Origin: Micromonospora sp045209745
GTDB taxonomy: Bacteria > Actinomycetota > Actinomycetes > Mycobacteriales > Micromonosporaceae
Reading direction: 5' to 3'
NCBI RefSeq assembly: GCF_045209745.1
Contig: NZ_CP109273.1
Span: 2,108,001 to 2,172,000 of the forward strand
DNA: 64,000 nucleotides
This document shows, piece after piece, positions 49,748 to 57,577 of the stretch (the first letter of the stretch is position 1; each line of letters opens with the position of its first letter). The position numbers and the translations under genes are program-made. A model generated the notes under the pieces. That model saw nothing but the letters and a program-made list of their open reading frames with translations, did no database searches and was not told the origin of the DNA.

Positions 49748-49794
49748 GGAAGGGGCCCCTTGTCACGCGGTAGGCGCTGACAAGGGTCCCTTCC
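49748..49794. terminator. Strong terminator shared with the end of arcA
   Basis: GGAAGGGGCCCCTTGTCA (49748-49765) pairs with TGACAAGGGTCCCTTCC (49778-49794), 12-nt loop. The hairpin terminates the DUF5926 gene on the plus strand. On the minus strand its right arm and loop encode the last residues of arginine deiminase, whose stop (49763-49765) lies in the left arm. Confidence 0.85.
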
Positions 49795-51001
49795 CTGGCA
49801 AGGGGTCGCGGGTGATCGGGCAGGACATGCAGCGCGGCCCGCCCCGGCCGGAGCCCAGCTCGGAACTGGCGATCGGGATCACCTCGATGCCGGCCCGCTC
49901 CAGCTGGGCGTTGGTCTCGGTGTTGCGCTCGTAGCCGACGCAGAGCCGGGGCGCCAGAGCGAGCATGTTGTTGCCGTCGTCCCACTGCTCGCGTTCCGCG
50001 GTGACCGGATCCAGCCCGGTGTCGATGACCCGGAGCAGGTCGAGGTCCATCGCGTCGGCGGCGGCCCGCAGGAACGGCGCGGGCCCGTCCACCCGTGGGT
50101 CCGCACCGTCCGAGCCGGCGATCACGGTGTACGCGGACAGCGTGCTCGCGATGTTGGGATACATCAGTACGGCGTCCACGTCGACCATCGTGCAGACGGT
50201 GTCGAGGTGCATGGTGGCGCGCTTCTGGGCGATCGGCACCACCAGGATGGTGTGGGCCAGGCCGGCGGCGAAGACCTGCCGGCCGAGGCGTTCGGCTCCG
50301 GCCGGCGTTGTCCGCTCGCCGACCCCGACCGCCAGCACCCCGGGTGCGAGCAGCAGCACGTCCCCGCCCTCCAGGTGCTCGAGGTTCGGGCGGTAGACGA
50401 ACTCGGTGCCGGCGAAGCGTGGATGGTGGCGGTAGATGGCGTCGGTCAGGGTGGTCTCGCGGCTACGGGCCGGCATGGCCAGGCTGGTGACACCGACCCG
50501 ATCGCCGATCCACAGCGAGGAGTCGCGGGTGAACAGCAGGTTGGGCAACGGGTCGATGACGAAGTCCTGTCGGTCCATCAGCGTGTAGACCAGCCCACCC
50601 GGCCGCTCTGAGCTGATCCGCAGTTCCTCGTGGGCCAGCCCGGCGGTGAGTACGTCGGCCAGGGCGGCCGGGTCCAGGTAGGAGAGGTGGTCGGCGACGC
50701 GGGCCCGCAGGGTGTCGCCGAGTCGCCGGGAGCGCAGCACCTGCTCGGTGAGTTCGGCACGGGCTTCCGCGACGGCCAGCGTCTCGGTCAGCAGGGCGGC
50801 CAGGTAGAGGACCTCGACCCCGCGCTCGCGCAGGGCGGCGGCGAACGCGTCGTGCTCCTCCTGGGCCCGCCCGACCCAGGGGATCGCGTCGAACAGGAGC
50901 GAGTCGTTGTTGCGAGGGGTGAGTCGGGCCAGTTCGGGGCCGGGCCGGTGCAGCAGTACGGTGCCGAGCCGGCCGACTTCACTGTCGACGTAGTGGGTCA
51001 C
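49763..51001 (-). CDS. arcA: Arginine deiminase
   Basis: The 412-residue protein has the guanidino-modifying fold: SEVGRLGTVLLHRPGPEL, LPNLLFTRDSSLWIGD, FVYRPNLEHLEGGDVLLLAPG with catalytic Glu, MHLDTVCTMVD with catalytic His and GGPRCMSCPITRDP with catalytic Cys391. It converts arginine to citrulline and ammonia. GTG 51001 is 6 nt after TACGCT (leaderless). An upstream 21-bp dyad may be its operator. No arcB or arcC gene is adjacent, so citrulline must be used elsewhere. The C-terminal tail LPGKGPLSAPTA is encoded by the terminator hairpin. Confidence 0.92.
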   Translation of the reverse strand: MTHYVDSEVGRLGTVLLHRPGPELARLTPRNNDSLLFDAIPWVGRAQEEHDAFAAALRERGVEVLYLAALLTETLAVAEARAELTEQVLRSRRLGDTLRARVADHLSYLDPAALADVLTAGLAHEELRISSERPGGLVYTLMDRQDFVIDPLPNLLFTRDSSLWIGDRVGVTSLAMPARSRETTLTDAIYRHHPRFAGTEFVYRPNLEHLEGGDVLLLAPGVLAVGVGERTTPAGAERLGRQVFAAGLAHTILVVPIAQKRATMHLDTVCTMVDVDAVLMYPNIASTLSAYTVIAGSDGADPRVDGPAPFLRAAADAMDLDLLRVIDTGLDPVTAEREQWDDGNNMLALAPRLCVGYERNTETNAQLERAGIEVIPIASSELGSGRGGPRCMSCPITRDPLPGKGPLSAPTA

Positions 51002-51048
51002 TCCCGCAGCGTAGGGCAGGGTTTGGCAGTATCCGATAAAAGAACTGG

Positions 51049-51069
51049 GGATGAATATGGCATTCATCC
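51049..51069. promoter_or_regulatory. 21-bp perfect dyad upstream of arcA
   Basis: GGATGAAT-ATGGC-ATTCATCC is a perfect inverted repeat with 8-bp arms, AT-rich against its surroundings. Its centre is about 58 bases upstream of the predicted leaderless arcA start. The TGAAT/ATTCA halves recall ArgR (ARG box) half-sites, though the spacer is 5 rather than 4. Confidence 0.5.
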
Positions 51070-51164
51070 ACAGTCACTCCGGCGTTCCGGCTTGCCGAAC
51101 ACGGGTAGTGGCGACGTAGGGTAGTGAGGACATAACTTCGAGGGACCTTTTGCCGGAGGTCGCG

Positions 51165-51902
51165 ATGACTGTCTTTCCCGCACGACGAGCCGTACCGTCC
51201 GCTCGGGCACTGCCGCCCGTCGCGGTGCCACACCCCCGCGTCGAGTCGCCGGGGGTTCTCGAACCGATCCGTCCGACACCTCTCGAATGGGCCCGCCGCC
51301 GTCGGGCCGAGCGGGGTACGCGTCGACTGGAGGCGGCCGGGGCGCGGGCACTGGGTCAACTCGACCACCTCGGGCCCGCCTGGCACGTCATCGAGTGGCC
51401 GCGTACCGACGTGGCCGACGTCCTCGACCGCGGTCAGGACGAGCGTGCCGGGTTCCTCGCCATCGGGCCGAGTGGCCTCTTCGCCGTGACCATCGCCGAC
51501 CACGGCCGGGCCAGGGTGCTCGTCGCCGGGGACGTCGTGCAGATCAACGGCAAGCGTCCGCCGTACGTGGCCGAGTCCCGACGGGACGCCAGACGGGCCA
51601 GCAAGGCCCTGTCCGACGCGGTGGGGCTGCCCGTTCCGGTGACGCCGGTGCTGACCTTCGTCGGCTCCGGCGTGATCAGTGTCTACGGCCTTCCCAAGGA
51701 CTGTCTGATGGCCACTCACCGGGAGCTGGACCGGCTCCTCGTGGCCGGTGGCAGCCGGATCAGCCCCGCCACCGCCGAGAAGCTTTCCCGGGTCGCACAG
51801 CACCCTGGCACCTGGCTGAACGGCACTTACCGTCCAACGGCCGACTACCGGTGGTATGACGAGGGCCGAACGGCCGCTGACAAGCCGGCCCACCACCGGT
51901 AA
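51165..51902 (+). CDS. NERD-like domain protein with degenerate core
   Basis: ATG 51165 behind GGAGGT gives 245 residues. A disordered N-terminus leads to helix EWARRRRAERGTRRLEAAGA and a NERD-like domain (LDHLGPAWHVIEWP, FLAIGPSGLFAVTIADHG, VLVAGDVVQINGKRPP). The GPSGLF strand matches nuclease-related domains. The expected E/DxK after it is missing (VTIADHG), so nuclease activity is doubtful. The C-terminal part has VYGLPKDCLMATHRELDRLL. It is divergent from arcA. Function unknown. Confidence 0.65.
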   Translation: MTVFPARRAVPSARALPPVAVPHPRVESPGVLEPIRPTPLEWARRRRAERGTRRLEAAGARALGQLDHLGPAWHVIEWPRTDVADVLDRGQDERAGFLAIGPSGLFAVTIADHGRARVLVAGDVVQINGKRPPYVAESRRDARRASKALSDAVGLPVPVTPVLTFVGSGVISVYGLPKDCLMATHRELDRLLVAGGSRISPATAEKLSRVAQHPGTWLNGTYRPTADYRWYDEGRTAADKPAHHR

Positions 51903-52071
51903 CGTCACCAGCGACGCCACGCGGCTCCGGTCCCCCCGTCCACCTCACCGGTTTCCGCGCCGTCACCGGCCGCCTCGGTTCAGGCTGTGCGGCCCGGTGA
52001 CCCGGTGCGCTCGGTGATTCCGTCGGCGACCCGCTAGCGTGGACAGTCGTTCGGAGTACATAGGAGGCGCG

Positions 52072-52530
52072 GTGGCCCACGTCGAACTTTCGCTCTCGGA
52101 AGCGTTCGTGCCGGCGGCGCGGGCCTCGACAGAGCCGGAGTCCGACAATGTCGGCCAATGGTCCTCGACAGTCTCCCGGGCCGATGAGCCGTGCCTGCTG
52201 ATCGACGCGGCCACCCGGGTGGTGGCGATCTCCACGGCCGGCTGCGCGCTGCTCTGTCTGGGCGAGCCGGACGGCCTGATCGGGCGACCGCTGCTCGACG
52301 GCGGGCTGCGCCTACTCGACTTCACGGCCAACCGGGGCGAGCTGACCGAGGCCGAGATCGACATGATCCCGCCCCTGCTGGCGCTCTCCTCCGGCCGACT
52401 CGCCCGCGGGCTGCTCCGGGTGCAGGCCGCCTCGGCGAGCAGCTCCGACGCGACCGTCGACGCGATCTCCACCCCGTTGCTCACCGACGGCGCCGTCGCC
52501 GGTTCGCTCACCTTCTTCTCCGAGGTCTGA
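52072..52530 (+). CDS. Small PAS-like domain protein
   Basis: The 152-residue product begins at GTG 52072 after AGGAGG; a TAGCGT at 52035-52040 could be the -10. It has a short Ser-rich N-terminus and one PAS-like domain (PCLLIDAATRVVAISTAGCA, CLGEPDGLIGRPLLDGGL, LARGLLRVQAAS). The last strand (VAGSLTFFSEV) matches the end of a PAS fold. There is no output domain, so it may bind a ligand and act through a partner. Function unknown. Confidence 0.7.
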   Translation: MAHVELSLSEAFVPAARASTEPESDNVGQWSSTVSRADEPCLLIDAATRVVAISTAGCALLCLGEPDGLIGRPLLDGGLRLLDFTANRGELTEAEIDMIPPLLALSSGRLARGLLRVQAASASSSDATVDAISTPLLTDGAVAGSLTFFSEV

Positions 52531-52604
52531 CCTGCGGCGGAGTGTGTCCTTCGCCGCATGCGGCGTTGCCGGGGCGGCCCCGCCGGAGGCCGTAAGGTGC
52601 CCTC

Positions 52605-52994
52605 ATGCTCGATATCGCTCTACTGCCGGGGGAATACACTGTGTGCCGGTTGGCCGCCGGCGCCACCCTGCCGTACGCGTTGTCGAGTGGGCTGCGCGGC
52701 ACCGACGTGGTCACGGTGAGCTGGACTTCCGACGGGATCTCCGTGATCTGCCCGACCGACCGGGCTCCGGCGCAGGCCGTGGTGGAGACCGCCTGGCGCT
52801 GTCTTCGGGTCACCGCCCCGGTGGAGTTGGCCAGCACCGGCAGCCTGGCCGCGCTCGTCGACCCACTCGCCGAGGCACGGGTCAACGCGGTCACGTTCTC
52901 CACCTTTGACACCGACTACCTGCTGGTGCCCGCCGTCCGGCTGACCGAGGGCACGGCCGCGCTGCAGCGCGCCGGGCACCGCGTCATCGGCTGA
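52605..52994 (+). CDS. ACT-domain protein
   Basis: The 129-residue protein resembles the ACT_7/CASTOR-like type: LLPGEYTVCRLAAGATLPYA, VVTVSWTSDGISVICP, WRCLRVTAPVELASTGSLAAL, and AEARVNAVTFSTFDTDYLLVP. These are tandem ACT-like halves that bind amino acids. ATG 52605 is 6 nt after TAAGGT (leaderless). It lies two genes before prephenate dehydratase, itself an ACT enzyme, but no direct link is shown. Confidence 0.8.
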   Translation: MLDIALLPGEYTVCRLAAGATLPYALSSGLRGTDVVTVSWTSDGISVICPTDRAPAQAVVETAWRCLRVTAPVELASTGSLAALVDPLAEARVNAVTFSTFDTDYLLVPAVRLTEGTAALQRAGHRVIG

Positions 52995-53078
52995 GCTTCA
53001 CCCGGCCGGCCGCTCACCCTACGATGGGCTCGGCCACCCCGGCCGCGAAGAACTCTCCGATGTCCCGAGGATCGGCCC

Positions 53079-53693
53079 GTGCCGTTCACCCCGCCCCGCC
53101 CCGCGTCTCCCCCACCGCAGGCGACGATCCACATCCCACCGGCGACTCGCGACCACGCGGCCGACCGCGTCCCTGCGCGGCCCGCGGCCCGGATCCTGCC
53201 GGTGGTGCTCGCGCTGCTCACCGTCGTGATGCTGGCCGGCTGTGGCGCCCCACCCGGGCTGGGGGAGCCGACGGCCGTACCCACTCGCACCGCAGCCCCG
53301 ACGACACCCGGCCCGAGCACCGCACCCGCCACCGCACCGCCAATCCGTGCGGTCACGCCCACTCCGGACGCCGGGCTGGTCGCGACGGCCTGCCGGAACG
53401 GGCCGACCGGGCAGCGCGTGGTGCAACTGTTGCGCGGCCGGGCAGGAGTGCTCCCGGCCAACGTCCGGGTCCAGGTGAGCACCGGGCCGCTCTGCGCCGG
53501 TGACTGGCAGTTCACCGTGCTGGAGGTGACCGGGCATGAGGAACTCCAGGTGGTCACCCGGGGTCAGCCCACCGCACCGGTGCTGGTCACCGCCGGCACT
53601 GACGTCTGCACCATCGAGGTACGCGCCACCGGCCCGGCCGGGATTCGCGCCCTTGCCTGCGACGCCGGTCCGGCCATCCGGCCGGGTGCGTAG
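53079..53693 (+). CDS. Putative lipoprotein
   Basis: The 204-residue protein has an unusually long N-terminal region (~37 residues) before the hydrophobic segment LPVVLALLTVVMLAGCG, with a lipobox LAGC. A Thr/Pro/Ala-rich linker (~45 residues) follows and then a compact domain with four cysteines (TACRNGPTG, GPLCAGDW, TDVCTIEV, LACDAGPA), likely two disulfides. GTG 53079; a TACGAT hexamer near 53020 may be its -10. Its TAG stop is also the first half of the pheA -10 box. Function unknown. Confidence 0.7.
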   Translation: MPFTPPRPASPPPQATIHIPPATRDHAADRVPARPAARILPVVLALLTVVMLAGCGAPPGLGEPTAVPTRTAAPTTPGPSTAPATAPPIRAVTPTPDAGLVATACRNGPTGQRVVQLLRGRAGVLPANVRVQVSTGPLCAGDWQFTVLEVTGHEELQVVTRGQPTAPVLVTAGTDVCTIEVRATGPAGIRALACDAGPAIRPGA

Positions 53694-53703
53694 GCTGTTC
53701 TGC

Positions 53704-54660
53704 ATGCCGGGAACACCGCCGACGCGCTTCGTCTACCTCGGGCCGGAGGGCACCTTCGCCGAGCAGGCCCTGCGCTCCGTCCCCGCCGCCGAGCGCGGCA
53801 ACCGTACGCCTGCCCGCAGCGTCGGGGAGGCGCTGGACAACGTCCGGGCCGGGGACGCCGACGCCGCGCTGGTGCCGCTGGAAAACTCGATCGGCGGCGC
53901 GGTGGGCGTCACACTGGACGAGATGGCCGAGGGCGAGCCGCTGGTGATCACCCGAGAGGTGGTCCTGCCGGTGGAGTTCGTGCTCGCCGCCCGGCCGGGC
54001 ACCTCGTTGACCTCGGTCCGCAGCGTGGCGGCCCACCCGCAGGCGTCCACACAGTGCCGGGGCTGGCTGCGTGCGCACCTGCCCGACGCGGTCGTGGTCG
54101 ACGTGCTCTCCAACGGCGCGGCCGCCGTCGGCGCTGGGGCAGGCGAGTTCGACGCGGCGGTCTGCGCGCCGATCGGGGCGACGCGGCACCGACTCACGGT
54201 GCTCGCCGACAAGATCGCGGACCATCCCGACGCGGTGACCCGGTTCGCGCTGGTCTCCCGCCCCGGGCCGCCCCCGCCGCCGACCGGCGACGACCTCACC
54301 TCGCTCGCGGTCTACATGGCCCACGACCGGGTCGGCGCACTGCTGTCGGTGCTGATGGAAATGGCCGTCCGGGGAGTCAACCTGACCCGGATCGAGTCCC
54401 GTCCGACCGGCGAGGCGCTGGGCCGGTACGTCTTCTTTCTGGACTGCACCGGGCACGTGGCCGACGTACGCCTGGGCGAGGCGTTGCAGGGGCTGCGCCG
54501 GGTCTGCGCCGACGTCCGCTTCCTGGGCTCGTACCCCCGGCACCGATGGGCCGCGGCGGCGGGCGAGCGGCCGGTGCCCGCGCCGGCGGGCCTCTCTGAC
54601 AGGGACTACGCGGACGCGGCGGCCTGGCTGGCCCGCCTGCGTACCGGTGAGTTGACCTGA
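53704..54660 (+). CDS. pheA: Prephenate dehydratase
   Basis: The 318-residue monofunctional enzyme has the two-lobed catalytic domain (FVYLGPEGTFAEQAL, LVPLENSIGGAVGVTLDEM, HPQASTQCRGWL, the catalytic VTRFALVSR) and a C-terminal ACT domain with VNLTRIESRPTGEALGRYVFF for phenylalanine feedback. It makes phenylpyruvate from prephenate in phenylalanine synthesis. ATG 53704 is 7 nt after TAGGCT (53691-53696), whose TAG is the stop of the previous gene. pheA lies on the origin-proximal side in M. tuberculosis (Rv3838c). Confidence 0.95.
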   Translation: MPGTPPTRFVYLGPEGTFAEQALRSVPAAERGNRTPARSVGEALDNVRAGDADAALVPLENSIGGAVGVTLDEMAEGEPLVITREVVLPVEFVLAARPGTSLTSVRSVAAHPQASTQCRGWLRAHLPDAVVVDVLSNGAAAVGAGAGEFDAAVCAPIGATRHRLTVLADKIADHPDAVTRFALVSRPGPPPPPTGDDLTSLAVYMAHDRVGALLSVLMEMAVRGVNLTRIESRPTGEALGRYVFFLDCTGHVADVRLGEALQGLRRVCADVRFLGSYPRHRWAAAAGERPVPAPAGLSDRDYADAAAWLARLRTGELT

Positions 54661-54664
54661 CCGG

Positions 54665-54699
54665 GCGGGGGCGCCCCCGCAGTCCGGGAGCGCCCCCGC
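54665..54699. terminator. Terminator between pheA and AIM24 gene
   Basis: GCGGGGGCGC (54665-54674) pairs perfectly with GCGCCCCCGC (54690-54699), 15-nt loop. It separates two convergent genes and can act in both directions. Confidence 0.75.
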
Positions 54700-54707
54700 C
54701 GCTGCGC

Positions 54708-55430
54708 TCAGCTCAGCAGACCGCCGAGCAGGCCGCCCTCCTGCTGCTGCTGGCCGCTGCCCATGACCGGCGGCTCCTCGGACGGCTGCACCACCACGAA
54801 GCCCTGGCCGGCGAAGCTCATGGTGAACGCCTCACCGGTGCGTCGACCCAGCAGCGTGCCGAGGCCGAGCTGCTCGGCCCGGTGGTAGCCGGTCTGCAGG
54901 TTGGCCGACCAGCAGACCACGGCCTGCGGGTCGACGTACGTCGGGGCGTCCACATTCAGCACCACCGGGGCACCCTTGGTGGTGATGGCGATCCGCCCGT
55001 AGCCGCTGAACACGCAGTTGAACAGGCCGGACGAGGAGGCCATCCCGGCGCCGCCGACCATCCTGATGTCGTACTGGAGGGTGGAGTCGAAGGCGAGCAC
55101 GCTGGAGCCGTTGATGGAGAGGGCGTCGCCCGGCTCCAGGTCGATGATGTGCACGTCCTTGGCCAGCTCAGCGAGGAAGACGTCACCCTGGCCGGAGACC
55201 TTCATCAGCGGAACGCCCTCGCCGGTGAGCTTCTGCTTGAGAAACTTGCCGAGCCCGCCCGAGCCCAGGGCCTGGAACTGCACGTTTCCCTGGTAGGCGA
55301 CCATCGACCCGACCCGGGCCATCGCCTCGCCGTTGAGCTCGATCTTCAACATCTTGGAGTTTTGCAGCCGCATGCCGGGCTGCGCGGACTCCTTCTCCAG
55401 ATTTTCCGCGGAGAACAGCTCGCTGCGCAT
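54708..55430 (-). CDS. AIM24 family protein
   Basis: The 240-residue beta-rich protein follows the AIM24/TRAP-like pattern: MLKIELNGEAMARVGSMVAYQG, VPLMKVSGQGDVFLAELAKDVHIIDLEPGD split over several strands, VLAFDSTLQYDIRMVGGAG, APVVLNVDAPTYVDPQAVV, and a Gln/Gly-rich tail (GQQQQEGGLLGG). ATG 55430 has AGGAGGCAC upstream. Bacterial AIM24 proteins are cytoplasmic and of unknown function; the yeast relative supports mitochondrial inner-membrane complexes. Confidence 0.85.
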   Translation of the reverse strand: MRSELFSAENLEKESAQPGMRLQNSKMLKIELNGEAMARVGSMVAYQGNVQFQALGSGGLGKFLKQKLTGEGVPLMKVSGQGDVFLAELAKDVHIIDLEPGDALSINGSSVLAFDSTLQYDIRMVGGAGMASSSGLFNCVFSGYGRIAITTKGAPVVLNVDAPTYVDPQAVVCWSANLQTGYHRAEQLGLGTLLGRRTGEAFTMSFAGQGFVVVQPSEEPPVMGSGQQQQEGGLLGGLLS

Positions 55431-55539
55431 GGAAGTGCCTCCTGAAAGAGTCGCGGTAGCTGCACTGAAGGTAGGCGACCAGGGCAACCAAGGGCCTTCG
55501 GCCGAGCGGCGTGGCGCGGCAGGCGGTGAGCCGGCCGGG

Positions 55540-55902
55540 TCAGCCCCAGCCCAGCGCGTGCAGTCGCGCATCGTCGATGCCGAAGTGGTGGGCAATCTCG
55601 TGCACCACGGTCACCGCCACCTCATCGACGACATCGTCGTCGTTGTCGCAGATCCGCAGGATCGGACGTCGGTAGATGAAGATCCGGTCCGGCAGTACGC
55701 CGGAGTAGCCCCAGCCGCGATCGGTGAGCGCGTGGCCCTCGTAGAGGCCGAGCAGATCGGGCTCGCCCTGCGGCGGGTCGTCCTCGACGAGGATCACCAC
55801 GTTGCTCATCAGGCCGAGCAGTTCCTCGGGCACCTCGTCGAGGGCATCGGCGACGAGTTCCTCGAAGTGTTCGCGGGTCATTTCCACCGGCACCTCACCC
55901 AT
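55540..55902 (-). CDS. Zincin-like metallopeptidase (DUF1025 type)
   Basis: The 120-residue protein has the zinc-binding VVHEIAHHFGIDDARLHALGWG at its C-terminus, with HExxH and a third Asp/His ligand, plus EHFEELVADALDEVPEELL and IFIYRRPILRIC. It is a minimal metallopeptidase found across actinobacteria (Rv3836-like); substrates are unknown. ATG 55902 gives the usual N-terminus; a second in-frame ATG lies seven codons on. Confidence 0.88.
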   Translation of the reverse strand: MGEVPVEMTREHFEELVADALDEVPEELLGLMSNVVILVEDDPPQGEPDLLGLYEGHALTDRGWGYSGVLPDRIFIYRRPILRICDNDDDVVDEVAVTVVHEIAHHFGIDDARLHALGWG

Positions 55903-56033
55903 TCTGCCCGATGGCGGGTCCGGCCGGCCCGGTCACGGTGCCGCTGACCGGACCCGCGGGTCCACGGAGAGAGTGACCGCCCAGGGGCGGGCGGAAACTC
56001 TGACCGTGAACGAGCGGGTGTGGGTCGACCGGC

Positions 56034-56465
56034 TCAGGCAGCCAGACGGGCGTTGAGAGTGATCTCGGCGCCCGGCGAGAGCAGCCGGGAGATCGGGCAG
56101 TTGGCCTTGGCGGCCTCGGCGAGCTTCTGGAACTCCGCGTCGTCAATGCCCGGGACCTGGCCGACGGTCTCCAGGTCGATCCGGGTCACGGTCATCCCGG
56201 CGTCGGTCTTGTCCAGGTGGACCTTGGCGGTGGTCTCGACCGAGGTGGCGGTCGAGCCAGCGTCGGCGAGCGCCTTCGAGAACGCCATCGAGAAGCAGCC
56301 GGCGTGCGCGGCGGCGATCAACTCCTCGGGGTTGGTGCCCTCGCCCTCCTCGAAGCGCGACTTGAAGGAGTAGTTGCCCGACAAACCGCCCTTACCGGTG
56401 CGAACGGTGCCGGAGCCCTCGGTGAGATTGCCCTGCCATTGTGCTGAAGCGGTACGGATAGGCAT
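56034..56465 (-). CDS. OsmC family peroxiredoxin
   Basis: The 143-residue protein has both conserved cysteines: AAAHAGCFSMAFSKALADAG and AKANCPISRLL. TNPEELIAAAHAG and GNYSFKSRFEEGEG are typical of the OsmC rather than the Ohr group. It reduces organic hydroperoxides through a Cys-Cys cycle. ATG 56465 is 7 nt after a TAGCGT box (leaderless). Confidence 0.92.
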   Translation of the reverse strand: MPIRTASAQWQGNLTEGSGTVRTGKGGLSGNYSFKSRFEEGEGTNPEELIAAAHAGCFSMAFSKALADAGSTATSVETTAKVHLDKTDAGMTVTRIDLETVGQVPGIDDAEFQKLAEAAKANCPISRLLSPGAEITLNARLAA

Positions 56466-56595
56466 GAGGAGAACGCTAGCGGAAAGGTGACCGTCGAGCG
56501 ACCGACCGGCACGATGCCCGCCCTGCGATCCCGGTCACCGCCAGCCGGCTGTGCCATGATTCGACCCAGGTCCGTGACCGGCGGAGGGGTGGCCG

Positions 56596-57318
56596 ATGTC
56601 CGAGGAGCTTCCGATCCCACGCCAGGGCGACCGGTCCGAGGGTCCAGCCGTGATCGAGTGGGGTGCTGTCGACCCGGGCCCGCGGCACCGGTTCGGTTGG
56701 TCCCTGGCCGGCCTCACGCGAGATCCTCGGCTCCCCCTGCTGCTCGCCGGTCTGGGCGCGGTGGCCGGGGTCGCCTCGATGATCGGTGAGTGGCTGGTGA
56801 TGAGCCTGCCGAACGGCGGGCCCGAGGGGGACACCACGATCGAGGTGCCCGCCGGGGTGTCCGAGGTCGGCGGCTTCGGGGTTGGTTACCTGGTCGGGCT
56901 TCTCGGCCTCGTCTGCGCCGTGGTGCTGGCCCTGCGGGGCACGGCGGCCGTGCGACCGAACGCCCGGCTGACCGGTCTCACTCTGGCCGGCGCCCTGTTG
57001 GCGCTGCTGGTCGCCGCCACGGCCACCCTCGACGATCCCGGTCAGCGCAACTTCTTCTACGCGCTTCAGGACGGCTTCCGGGTCGAATACGGACGCGGCC
57101 TGGTGATGGCGTTCGCCGCCTGCCTGCTGCTCGGCGCGGCGCTGCGACTGGCTCCAGCCGCACCGCCCGGCCCACCCGAGGGCGACCAGCCCCCGAATGT
57201 GCCCGAGACACGTACCTGGCGGCGCCGCCGAGACCGTGACCCGGTTCAGGAGGACGGCCTGCCCGCGCCGGCCGACCTGACCGTCACCCCGGCCGCCCCG
57301 TTCGCCCGCCCTGATTGA
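56596..57318 (+). CDS. Hypothetical four-helix membrane protein
   Basis: ATG 56596 behind GGAGGGG gives 240 residues. A charged N-terminus (EWGAVDPGPRHRFGWSLAGL) precedes four hydrophobic helices (LPLLLAGLGAVAGVASMIGEW, VGYLVGLLGLVCAVVLALRG, LTGLTLAGALLALLVAATAT, VMAFAACLLLGAALRLAPAA), and the C-terminal ~60 residues are hydrophilic and proline-rich (TWRRRRDRDPVQEDG). No family is recognised. It is followed by a palindromic intergenic element. Confidence 0.65.
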   Translation: MSEELPIPRQGDRSEGPAVIEWGAVDPGPRHRFGWSLAGLTRDPRLPLLLAGLGAVAGVASMIGEWLVMSLPNGGPEGDTTIEVPAGVSEVGGFGVGYLVGLLGLVCAVVLALRGTAAVRPNARLTGLTLAGALLALLVAATATLDDPGQRNFFYALQDGFRVEYGRGLVMAFAACLLLGAALRLAPAAPPGPPEGDQPPNVPETRTWRRRRDRDPVQEDGLPAPADLTVTPAAPFARPD

Positions 57319-57338
57319 CCGCGACCCGCTCTCCCCGG

Positions 57339-57411
57339 CGCGATCTTGCACCTCCTGCCTCGACATAAGGTGCATCTCACGCATCACGGCGACCGAAAGT
57401 GCAAGATCGCG
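57339..57411. repeat. Palindromic intergenic element, GCGATCTTGCAC family
   Basis: CGCGATCTTGCAC (57339-57351) and GTGCAAGATCGCG (57399-57411) are perfect 13-bp inverted ends around a 47-base interior. To the right lies a G-tract (GTGGGGGTTGGGGG) and a GACACCCC/GGGGTGTC palindrome. The layout matches the GATCTAGGGC elements, although the sequence differs. It fills most of the 259-base gap before the HAD genes. Confidence 0.85.
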
Positions 57412-57577
57412 TGGGGGTTGGGGGACACCCCGGGGGTGTCGCTGTTGGCGCCCTGTTTGCCTGAATGCCGTGGTTGGGGCCGTTTTCGCGAGGTACGGTT
57501 GCTGCCCGCCGTCACGCCGGGCCTCGGCTTTGAGACCGCACGGCAGGTTGCGACGCGCGGCGGGCGAAGGAGGAACG

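Noticed and set aside
51066..51074. DnaA box TCATCCACA near arcA
   Set aside because: A single box with one mismatch, overlapping a perfect dyad that explains the sequence better.
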